DNA of 6,463 nt from Lachnospiraceae bacterium (GCA_021199405.1 JAJQID010000221.1:1-6463), one strand, 5' to 3'. Counted from the stretch's first letter, positions 1-5,847 are shown. A program made the numbers and translations. The notes: generated from the letters alone by a model not told the origin.

Positions 1-13
1 TATTATTTCCTCC
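1..13 (-). promoter_or_regulatory. Ribosome binding site of a gene starting just outside the left edge
   Basis: Immediately after the mgtE TAA stop (14-16) the minus strand reads GGAGGAAATAATA, with GGAGG at 13-9. With the stop this makes TAAGGAGG, a near-perfect Shine-Dalgarno. At least 8 nt follow before any start codon, which would fall just beyond position 1. This suggests a third gene in the yigZ-mgtE operon. Its identity cannot be seen here. Confidence 0.6.
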
Positions 14-1372
14 TTATAACATATCCGCCAGTATATGGCTGGCAATCTGAAAATACAATAACAACGAAATCGCGTCCACAATGGTAGTGATAAAGGGGCT
101 TGCCATCACCGCCGGGTCAAAGCCCAGCTTTTTGGCTCCCATGGGCAAAAGACAGCCCACCAGCTTGGCGCAGCACACCGTCGCCAGCATGGTCACCGCC
201 ACCACAAAGGCCACCTGAGTTCCCACCTTATCGTACAGCCATACCTTGAAAAAGCCTACAATCGCCAGAACGGTGCCGCACAAAAGCGCCACCCGCAGCT
301 CCTTCCAGATAATCTTCGGCAGGCTTCCCGGTTCCACCTCGTCCAGGGACAGAGCGCGGATAATGGAAACACTGGCCTATCCGCCGGCATTTCCGCCGGT
401 ATCCATGAGCATGGGAATGAAAAAGCTCAGGCTGGCGCAGGCCGCCAGGGCTGTCTCAAAGGTCGCCATGATCCTGGAGGTAAAGGTGGCGGATACCATC
501 AGAAGCATCAGCCAGGGAATCCTCTTCCAGAAGGTCTCCACAACACCGGTCTTCATGTACGGCTTGTCCGTAGGAACGATAGCCGCCATCTTTTCAATAT
601 CCTCCGTGGTCTCCTCCTGCAGGATGTCCACGATATCGTCCACCGTGACAATACCCACCATGCGGCTCTCATTGTCCACCACCGGCATGGCCATCAGGTC
701 GTATTTCTGGAACTGCCTGGCCACCGCTTCCTGGTCAGTCAGCGTATTCACAGAAATCACATGGGTGTCCATGATATCCTCGATGAAAGCCTTCGGATCA
801 CTGATCACCAGCTTGCGCAGAGTGACCGTTCCCACTAAAAGCCTGGATGGATCCAGCACATAACAGATATTGCTGGTCTCGGAATCCAGTCCGATCTTTC
901 GTATCCTGTCCAGGGCTCCGGCGACGGTGTTATTCTCCTTCAGCTCCACATACTCCACCGTCATGATGCTGCCGGCGCTGTCCTCCGGATACTGGAGCAG
1001 CTGGTTGATATCCCTGCGGGTATCGGGGCTTGCGTTGGCCAGAATCTTTTTCACAATATTGGCGGGCATCTCGTCAAGGAAATCCGCCGCGTCGTCCGCC
1101 TGCAGCCTGTCGATCAGCCGCCCTGCGTCCCTGTCGGAGAGGGAGGTAATGACCATCTGCTGCTGGTCTACCTCCATATAGGAAAAAATATCCGCCGCCA
1201 GATCCTTGGGCAGAATGCGGAACACCGTCTTGACGTCCGCCTCCTCCAGTCTGGCGAGAGCGGCGGCAATGTCCGCCTCGTTCATTTCCGTCCGCGCCTG
1301 CCGAAGAGTGGTATACTGTTTCTGTTCCAGAAAAGTAGCTATCATTTCCAGCTGTTCATCGATTGTATTCAT
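14..1372 (-). pseudogene. mgtE: Magnesium transporter MgtE, interrupted by an in-frame amber codon
   Basis: MgtE is an inner-membrane Mg2+ channel/transporter gated by cytosolic Mg2+ binding to its N and CBS domains. Residues 1-130 are the helical N domain, about 137-193 and 200-255 the two CBS domains, and about 255-280 the connecting plug helix. TM1 (about 285-305) and TM2 (about 307-327) follow, ending in MDTGGNAGG. Codon 332 is TAG (379-377). The same frame then continues AS...IIRALSLDEVEPGSLPK through three more membrane helices to TAA at 14-16, giving 452 codons in all, close to the 450-residue Thermus protein. The Asp in ITTIVDAIS is residue 433, matching the known pore Asp432. The family has Gln at the amber position (GGNAGxQ), so one CAG-to-TAG change explains it. 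Without read-through the product is a 331-residue, two-helix fragment. The start has AGGAGG 5 nt upstream. Identity is certain; functional status is open. Confidence 0.93.
377..379 (-). other. In-frame TAG at the conserved Gln codon of mgtE
   Basis: The minus strand reads GCCGGCGGA-TAG-GCCAGTGTT, that is A-G-G-stop-A-S-V. MgtE proteins have Gln here, just after the GGNAG motif at the end of TM2. The only downstream restart in frame, GTG at 337-335, lacks a convincing ribosome site, so the C-terminal part is unlikely to be a separate gene. Confidence 0.9.
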
Positions 1373-1377
1373 GGCTT

Positions 1378-1384
1378 CCTCCTA
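1378..1384 (-). promoter_or_regulatory. yigZ stop codon fused to the mgtE ribosome binding site
   Basis: The minus strand reads TAGGAGGAAGCC-ATG. The TAG that ends yigZ (1384-1382) supplies the first bases of the AGGAGG Shine-Dalgarno (1383-1378), which sits 5 nt before the mgtE ATG (1372-1370). Ribosomes ending on yigZ would be placed directly on the mgtE start, which implies translational coupling and one transcript. Confidence 0.85.
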
Positions 1385-2029
1385 TTCCGGAACCGGATAA
1401 AACACCTCCTCCAGCTCCCTGATCCGGCCGCGTCCCGCGGTAACCTCTGTCACTTCTTTCGTAAATTCTGGAACTTCCTCCTCCGGGATCAGAACCCGCA
1501 GGCACACCCGATCCGTGTATTCGCTGCTCTCCTGCGTCAGATTTCTCCTGCCCAGCAAATACAATATCTTCCCAATGCCGTTGTAATCCGTCTCAATCTC
1601 CACTCGTTTCCCGCTTCTCATGATGGCCGTCGGGCAAAGCCTCAGCGCCTCCTGCGCCGCCTGGGTATAAGCCCTCACCAGGCCTCCCGTACCCAGAAGC
1701 ACCCCGCCAAAATACCGTGTCACTACCACCGCCGCGTTCTTAAGCTCCGCTCCCTGCAGCACCTCCAGCATGGGCCGTCCCGCTGTTCCGGAGGGCTCCC
1801 CGTCGTCGCTGGAACGCGCAAGCTCCCCACGCGGCCCCACCACAAAAGCATAGCAGTTGTGCCGGGCATCATAGTAGCGCTTCCTCATCTGCTCCACAAA
1901 GGCCATGGCCTCCTCCTCGCTCTCCGCCGCCCGGATATTGGCGATAAAGCGGGATCGCTTCTCCACGACCTCCCCGGTGTAAATCTGTATTCGGTTCTCC
2001 TGATTGTATATGACCCGATAACTTTCCAT
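1382..2029 (-). CDS. yigZ: YigZ/YvyE family protein (IMPACT, UPF0029 + DUF1949)
   Basis: This is a cytosolic protein of the conserved YigZ/YvyE family, related to the N-terminal domain of eukaryotic IMPACT; its biochemical role in bacteria is not settled. In 216-residue numbering from the upstream GTG, the KSRF-like segment VVEKRSRFIANI is at 22-33. RHNCYAF (57-63) follows, then the hallmark SSDDGEPSGTAGRPMLEVL (74-92) and VVTRYFGGVLLGTGGLVRAY (103-122), which define the UPF0029 fold. The remainder, from about 140, is the DUF1949 ferredoxin-like domain. The length is normal for the family. The ATG at 2029-2027 is preferred; a GTG lies one codon upstream (2032-2030). The gene ends in TAG, 9 nt before mgtE, in the same reading frame. 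A good promoter lies directly upstream. No defect is visible. Confidence 0.93.
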   Translation of the reverse strand: MESYRVIYNQENRIQIYTGEVVEKRSRFIANIRAAESEEEAMAFVEQMRKRYYDARHNCYAFVVGPRGELARSSDDGEPSGTAGRPMLEVLQGAELKNAAVVVTRYFGGVLLGTGGLVRAYTQAAQEALRLCPTAIMRSGKRVEIETDYNGIGKILYLLGRRNLTQESSEYTDRVCLRVLIPEEEVPEFTKEVTEVTAGRGRIRELEEVFYPVPE

Positions 2030-2037
2030 CACCGCCT

Positions 2038-2066
2038 ATCATACCCTTTTTGGAAACTTTTTGCAA
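2038..2066 (-). promoter_or_regulatory. Sigma-A-like promoter of the yigZ-mgtE operon
   Basis: On the minus strand, TTGCAA (2066-2061) is followed after 17 nt by TATGAT (2043-2038), matching TTGACA/TATAAT at 4 and 5 of 6 positions. Transcription would start about 7 nt further on, near 2031. That is only a couple of bases before the ATG at 2029, so the predicted mRNA is almost leaderless. Confidence 0.55.
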
Positions 2067-2095
2067 CCAAGTTCACGGGATTTTTACATACACTG

Positions 2096-2118
2096 AAGTG
2101 AAAAGTTAACTTCCACTT
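2096..2118. repeat. Imperfect palindrome between the ATPase gene and yigZ
   Basis: The plus strand reads AAGTG-aa-AAGTTAACTT-c-CACTT. The core AAGTTAACTT is a perfect 10-bp palindrome, and the outer AAGTG/CACTT pair across a small asymmetric loop. It lies about 30 bp upstream of the predicted yigZ -35 and about 36 bp past the ATPase stop. It could be an operator or part of a weak terminator; there is no T-tract. The rest of 2030-2153 holds nothing else recognisable. Confidence 0.4.
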
Positions 2119-2153
2119 TGAAGGGGTCCACTGCCCTGTTCTCTGGGGTTTCC

Positions 2154-3443
2154 TCAGATAATATCTTTATCTAACAGGAAATCAATCACATTGACGTTCA
2201 AAATCCCGTTTTCATCGTACCATCTTTTTCCTATATCCTTACGGATAATCATTTTAGGAAAAGCATCTCCCGTTAGAAAAAAAGGTTTTAGTTCCGTCTG
2301 TTGCTTATCTTCCGTAGGCAAAGCATATGCAGATTGTATATATACCTTCTTTCCGCCAATAGTCGCAATGAAATCAATTTCTCTTGGTATGCGAACACAG
2401 TTTTTATTCTCATTTAGTTCCCGCCCATAGACAACCCCTACATCTACGGAAAACTGCCGGATAATCAGCTCATTGTATATCATGTTTTCCATAATGTGCG
2501 TCATCTCCTGCTGTCGAAATCCAATCCTCGCATTCCGCAGTCCGATATCTTCGCTGTAGTACTTGCTCGGTGAGTCAAGATATGCCTTTCCTCTGACATC
2601 ATACCGCTTACTCTCAGAAAAAAGGAACGCATCCTCAAGATGGCCGATATATGACCGTATGGTGTTCGGCGCAACCTGTGCATCCTGCTTTGACCGCAGT
2701 GTGTTGGCGATCCGCGTTGGATTAGTCAGAGAACCAATAGAAGAACTCAGCAAATCAATAATCTGCTCCAATATATCCTGTCGTTCTATATTTTTACGCT
2801 CAACAATGTCCTTGATATATACCTCAGTGAAAAGCGCCTTCAGATAATTCATTTTCGCTGCATCTGTCGGCCTTGATAAAATCAGCGGCATCCCGCCATA
2901 AAATGCATAATCATCAAACGCTTCGCTTTTATCCCCGCCCACGGCGGAATAGTATTCTGCAAAACTTAGCGGATGCATCCGTATCTCATCACTGCGACCT
3001 CTGAACTCAGTCAGTATATCTGAGGACAGCATTTTTGAGTTGCTGCCTGTCACATACACATCTAAGTTAGGAAGTCCTTTCAAATCATTTAGCGCATCAT
3101 AAAACGTTATCTTTTTTCCGTCTGAATTGTATGGATTCGGAACCGGATCAGACATCTGTATCTCATCTACAAACAGATAAAACTGCTGCTGTTTCCCCTC
3201 AACAATGCTCCTGACATACGAAGCCATCTCCAGAGGATTGCGATATCTTATGTCCTTTGCAAGATCAAGCTCAATCGTGATGATCTGTTCCTCATTCACT
3301 CCATTCGCAATCAGGTAATCCTTATATAAAATTTTCAACAGATACGATTTTCCACAGCGGCGTATGCCGGTTATCACCTTGACCTGTCCATCCCATTGGT
3401 ACGAAATCAATTCCTGCAGATAAGAATCTCTTTTAATTTCCAC
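2154..3443 (-). CDS. AAA ATPase with C-terminal DUF4143 domain
   Basis: A predicted cytosolic ATPase of the AAA_14/DUF4143 type, which is common in gut Firmicutes and Bacteroidetes and has no established function. Numbered from the GTG start (429 residues), it opens with EIKRDSYLQELI, then the Walker A motif GIRRCGKS (26-33), Walker B FYLFVDEIQ (88-96) and the sensor-like strand VYVTGSNSKML (129-139). A helical middle region follows, and then DUF4143 with REIDFIA...KVYIQSAY (about 354-373). That last stretch resembles a PD-(D/E)XK core in which the catalytic Lys position reads Q-S-A, so nuclease activity is doubtful. The frame extends up to 3527, but GTG at 3443 has GGAGGG (3459-3454) 10 nt upstream and gives the usual family N-terminus. 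It is visibly more A+T-rich than yigZ-mgtE, consistent with acquisition by transfer. Confidence 0.88.
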   Translation of the reverse strand: MEIKRDSYLQELISYQWDGQVKVITGIRRCGKSYLLKILYKDYLIANGVNEEQIITIELDLAKDIRYRNPLEMASYVRSIVEGKQQQFYLFVDEIQMSDPVPNPYNSDGKKITFYDALNDLKGLPNLDVYVTGSNSKMLSSDILTEFRGRSDEIRMHPLSFAEYYSAVGGDKSEAFDDYAFYGGMPLILSRPTDAAKMNYLKALFTEVYIKDIVERKNIERQDILEQIIDLLSSSIGSLTNPTRIANTLRSKQDAQVAPNTIRSYIGHLEDAFLFSESKRYDVRGKAYLDSPSKYYSEDIGLRNARIGFRQQEMTHIMENMIYNELIIRQFSVDVGVVYGRELNENKNCVRIPREIDFIATIGGKKVYIQSAYALPTEDKQQTELKPFFLTGDAFPKMIIRKDIGKRWYDENGILNVNVIDFLLDKDII

Positions 3444-3453
3444 GTTTTCGCAT

Positions 3454-3459
3454 CCCTCC
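3454..3459 (-). promoter_or_regulatory. Ribosome binding site that decides the GTG start of the ATPase
   Basis: GGAGGG on the minus strand lies 10 nt before GTG at 3443-3441. It begins right after palindrome copy A, so a hairpin formed there in the mRNA would directly abut the ribosome site. The longer start at 3527 has no comparable site. Confidence 0.65.
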
Positions 3460-3460
3460 G

Positions 3461-3496
3461 TTGAAATATTTTGCCCATATAGGCTATAATTTTCAA
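3461..3496. repeat. 36-nt imperfect palindrome, copy A
   Basis: Begins TTGAAATATT and ends TATAATTTTCAA on the plus strand, with GCC/GGC arms at the centre. It matches copy B (3536-3571) at 28 of 36 positions in the same orientation, 75 bp apart. Read on the plus strand it contains TTGAAA, an 18-nt spacer and TATAAT (3485-3490), a strong promoter-like pair. On the minus strand it lies within the ATPase leader, next to the ribosome site. It may be an operator or RNA hairpin for the ATPase gene; function unknown. Confidence 0.65.
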
Positions 3497-3535
3497 TTAT
3501 TGTAACACGCTCAGAAAAGATCTGCAAGCGTCGTG

Positions 3536-3571
3536 TTGAATATTATTGCCCTTTTGGGCTGTAATTTTCAA
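3536..3571. repeat. 36-nt imperfect palindrome, copy B, with candidate ATPase promoter
   Basis: The arms TTGAATATTATTGCCC and GGGCTGTAATTTTCAA pair at 13 of 16 positions around a TTTT loop. On the minus strand it holds TTGAAA (3571-3566), an 18-nt spacer and AATAAT (3547-3542), the best promoter candidate for the ATPase gene. Start of transcription would be near 3535, leaving a leader of about 90 nt that contains copy A. Confidence 0.6.
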
Positions 3572-3704
3572 CCATCCTTGCTATTCCTCACCAGATTTCA
3601 TCTGTCTGAATGTCCCTGACTGACTACGCGCGGACTCATATGGATGTTAACTTCCCGAAATTTTACGCCTAAAATTCGTTATATGCATTTTTACATTGCT
3701 TAGT

Positions 3705-3746
3705 CATAGTCCATCGCGTATCCATTGACAGCAGCAATGGACTATG
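3705..3746. repeat. Inverted repeat with two competing stems near the left IS end
   Basis: CATAGTCCAT (3705-3714) and ATGGACTATG (3737-3746) are perfect 10-nt complements. The right arm overlaps a second possible stem, TCCATTG (3721-3727) with CAATGGA (3735-3741), loop of 7 nt. The two cannot form together. It follows the small ORF's stop on the minus strand by 6 nt, so it may act as a 3' end structure, but no T-tract follows. Confidence 0.6.
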
Positions 3747-3752
3747 CCTTCC

Positions 3753-3980
3753 TTATTCCTCCGTCTCTGCTTCTGTCAAAAACCGGATGATCTCAGCGTA
3801 AGTTTTATTACTGTTTGCGACCGCCTTTATGATCTCCTGTTCCTCCAGAGCCGTCTTTTTATCAAGCAGCTCCTGCAAGTCGTTTACTGCCTCGTCATAA
3901 GCTGCCTTCGTGCGGATCACACGCTCCTGTGCTTTTTCTATCTTCTATTCCAATGCTTCCATCCCGACCGCCCTTGCCAT
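3753..3980 (-). pseudogene. Small coiled-coil IS-associated ORF, broken by an amber codon
   Basis: Begins at ATG 3980-3978 with a strong AGGAGG (3995-3990) 9 nt upstream, overlapping the last 86 nt of the transposase gene in the +1 frame. It reads MARAVGMEALE, then TAG (3947-3945), then KIEKAQERVIRTKAAY and on to ...YAEIIRFLTEAETEE with TAA at 3755-3753, 75 residues if TAG is read as an amino acid. The composition is that of a charged coiled coil followed by a short helix (IIKAVANSNKTYAEIIRFL). From memory it resembles the small DUF4315-like proteins of clostridial mobile elements; this is unverified. Gln (CAG) at residue 12 would fit the heptad pattern. Function unknown; probably an accessory protein of the element, now truncated. 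Confidence 0.6.
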
Positions 3981-5694
3981 TTTTTCGCTCCTCCTGCTTC
4001 CTCTGTTGCTCTGCTAATTTTTCGCTTATTTCAGCAGCCTGGTATTTTACTTGTACCGCATCCATCCCAAATGCCTTTAAGATGGTCTTTTGTGTCTTCG
4101 TGACTGCATGATCCATCCGGTATACGTTGTCTGTCAGGCGTACCATTTCGATCTTCTCCAGTTCCTTTAACGCTGCAGGAACCGTCATATAATTCGGCTT
4201 CGTTTCCAGCTCTTTCATTTCATCATTTAGATATGTATAGATGCGGCTCCGCACGATCAATGCTACAAACTCTATGAAGATTTTGCCGCCGGCTGATTCA
4301 TCTGTATAAACCCGGAGACTATTGTTTCCAAGGTAACTCTTATCTCCACGGAAAAGTTTTTCAGATGCATCCCTGCTTTTGTATTTAATCATTGCTTCCT
4401 TTGCAGTCATCTTTTCTGATGAGATGATGCAATAATACCCTGCCAGTTTCGATTCTTTCTCTATTGCACTGACACGCTCCTCTGCGAACTGAAACTGCTT
4501 GGTTTTTTCATTATAGTGGAGAATAAAGTACTGTTCAAAACCACTGCCGAATTCCATGGCTTCGTTTGTATGCTTCTTCATGTACTGTTTCATCTTGCGG
4601 ATCCCGTTCTCCAGGCTCGTCCGCTCAGCGCTTTCCTTTTTTATGCTGTGGTAAATATGCACGTAGACGTTCTTTTCATCCGTTGCAAACAGTTTTGTTT
4701 CTATTGTTGTCCCATATGCTTCAAAACCTTCTATATAATTCACCCATTTCTCCTCGAATGTCCCCCTTTTTTCCAGAACAAGCCCGTTTACAAAAGACGC
4801 CATACCTTCCACCATTATCAGGTAGGAATAGCCCTTTTCCCGGATGGCTTCGAGGTTCTGCCTGCTGAAATATCCCCGGTCCAGAATAAAGCCGATCTTA
4901 CTGTATCCGTAGCCATAAACCCTGTCCAGCATGAATTCCAGCTGGGATATGTCATTGATGCTGCCCGGGTATTTCTCATAAAACAGCGGCTCACGGTTAT
5001 GCGTGTCATAAGCGATCGCATAATTAAAGATCGGCTGCCCCTGGTCTACCTTTGGGTGGCCGTATTCCACAATCTCCAGGTCACCTGCCTGACAGTTTTT
5101 GTTCGTAGAATCATAAGAAATATAAATCTTTTCACGGTGATCCTTCTTCGAATTCCACTCATTCAGGAAACTGACACTCTGGTCTTCCGTAATGGAATGG
5201 AGGAATGTGGATATTTTCGTGTCGGAATAAATGCGCATATCCTCTGTAAATAGTGGATGGTTGTATGCATACTCAGGATAATACTGTGCAGCATTACTTT
5301 CCGTCACAATCGAATAAGCCGCAAGGTCAAGGAACAGCCCCAGGTCTTTCCCCTTGAAATAATGCGAAAGGATCTCCGGCAGATGGTATTCTTCCATTAT
5401 CTTCTTTATTACAATGTAATCTCCGATCCTAAGGCAGCTGCTCCTGCATGTCCTGTCCATCTCCTCCGGCAGCTCCGTTTCCGGAAAATATTTCAGGAAA
5501 TTCTGGTTCGGCAGCATTTTTGCAGGATCGTCCTTAGAACGTTTCCCGATTGTTGCCCTTTTGGGATTTGTGATCTGCGTTCCCTTGTCATATTTGCGGT
5601 CGTACTCATAATAAACATAGTCCGTATCCGCCTTTCGCCGGTAGGTGATCTTACCCGGAACGTTTGGAATGTCAACGAGAAATTTCAGGTACAT
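3895..5694 (-). CDS. IS4-superfamily (IS1634-like) DDE transposase
   Basis: Catalyses cut-and-paste movement of the surrounding element by an RNase H-fold DDE nuclease. Candidate catalytic residues are D195 in YISYDSTN, D272 in GFILDRGYF and E445. E445 lies in YKSRDASEKLFRGDK (438-452), an exact Y-(2)-R-(3)-E-(6)-K signature of the IS4 superfamily. The region between D272 and E445 is long, consistent with the beta-strand insertion domain typical of this group. The C-terminus is Lys/Glu-rich, and the last 29 residues or so are encoded in the overlap with the small ORF, so they may be weakly constrained. Start: ATG with AAGGAGG (5706-5700) 5 nt upstream. A 20-bp palindrome and a hairpin lie just upstream. 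No stop or frameshift is seen, so it may still be active. Confidence 0.9.
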   Translation of the reverse strand: MYLKFLVDIPNVPGKITYRRKADTDYVYYEYDRKYDKGTQITNPKRATIGKRSKDDPAKMLPNQNFLKYFPETELPEEMDRTCRSSCLRIGDYIVIKKIMEEYHLPEILSHYFKGKDLGLFLDLAAYSIVTESNAAQYYPEYAYNHPLFTEDMRIYSDTKISTFLHSITEDQSVSFLNEWNSKKDHREKIYISYDSTNKNCQAGDLEIVEYGHPKVDQGQPIFNYAIAYDTHNREPLFYEKYPGSINDISQLEFMLDRVYGYGYSKIGFILDRGYFSRQNLEAIREKGYSYLIMVEGMASFVNGLVLEKRGTFEEKWVNYIEGFEAYGTTIETKLFATDEKNVYVHIYHSIKKESAERTSLENGIRKMKQYMKKHTNEAMEFGSGFEQYFILHYNEKTKQFQFAEERVSAIEKESKLAGYYCIISSEKMTAKEAMIKYKSRDASEKLFRGDKSYLGNNSLRVYTDESAGGKIFIEFVALIVRSRIYTYLNDEMKELETKPNYMTVPAALKELEKIEMVRLTDNVYRMDHAVTKTQKTILKAFGMDAVQVKYQAAEISEKLAEQQRKQEERKNGKGGRDGSIGIEDRKSTGACDPHEGSL

Positions 5695-5708
5695 ACCATC
5701 CTCCTTAT

Positions 5709-5728
5709 ATAGGCGTAATTACACCTAT
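5709..5728. promoter_or_regulatory. 20-bp palindrome just upstream of the transposase ribosome site
   Basis: ATAGGCGTAATTACACCTAT is symmetric at 9 of 10 pairs. It ends 2 nt before the AAGGAGG of the transposase. The half-site TAGGCGTAA is found again, inverted, at 3671-3663 near the other IS end. It may be a transposase binding site that also lets the protein repress its own gene; this is inference. Confidence 0.55.
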
Positions 5729-5742
5729 TCATAGGGTAGCAT

Positions 5743-5791
5743 AAATCCCGGTGTTCTGCAAGCGAAAAGTCGCAGAAAACCGGGATTTTTT
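5743..5791 (+). terminator. Strong hairpin with T-tract at the right end of the IS
   Basis: AAATCCCGGTGTTCTGC (5743-5759) pairs with GCAGAAAACCGGGATTT (5772-5788) at 16 of 17 positions around a 12-nt loop, and six T (5786-5791) follow on the plus strand. It fits a Rho-independent terminator for plus-strand transcripts leaving the IS. On the minus strand it is preceded by A6 and followed by only ATTTAT, so it may also weaken outside transcription entering the transposase gene. Its outer arm overlaps the inferred terminal repeat. Confidence 0.65.
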
Positions 5792-5847
5792 CAACATCCA
5801 GGCCACTTTTTTCGTAAGCGCTTAATAAAGTAACGTATCGCAAAACT

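Larger units (their letters stand above)
3641..5800 (-). mobile_element. IS4-superfamily (IS1634-like) insertion sequence
   Basis: Probable limits come from TGGATGTT at 3641-3648 and its exact complement AACATCCA at 5793-5800. With gaps, CCCG and TTTT also recur a few bases inside both tips. Subterminal TAGGCGTAA sites in inverted orientation (3663-3671 and 5710-5718) support the same boundaries. The element carries a 599-residue transposase and a broken small ORF, about 2.16 kb in all. No flanking target duplication is visible (ctcata against ggccac), so either the tips are slightly wrong or the flanks have changed. The right tip lies 13 bp from an IS66-type end. Confidence 0.6.

Noticed and set aside
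14..337. Separate 107-residue membrane protein gene starting at GTG 337
   Set aside because: It is the in-frame continuation of mgtE past the amber codon, the GTG is an internal Val codon, and no convincing ribosome site precedes it.
377..379. Pyrrolysine or selenocysteine insertion at the mgtE stop
   Set aside because: MgtE has Gln here with no reason for either residue; TAG is not a selenocysteine codon, and no Pyl genes are in view.
246..863. Plus-strand open frame of 205 codons opposite mgtE, and a similar one at 870-1181
   Set aside because: Ser/Thr/Ile-rich translation with no family resemblance, wholly antisense to a clear gene; typical shadow frames in G+C-rich DNA.
3444..3527. N-terminal extension of the ATPase to an ATG at 3527
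   Set aside because: The extra 28 codons run through palindrome A and the ribosome site, do not resemble the family N-terminus, and the GTG at 3443 has GGAGGG at good spacing.
2104..3654. GTTAACTTCC shared by 2105-2114 and 3645-3654, hinting at an IS scar near yigZ
   Set aside because: A 10-base match is expected several times by chance in a window of this size, and the flanking bases do not align.
4516..5253. Plus-strand open frame of 245 codons opposite the transposase, and another at 5257-5712
   Set aside because: Cys/Phe/His-rich, without domain signs or ribosome sites; antisense shadows of a transposase with intact catalytic motifs.
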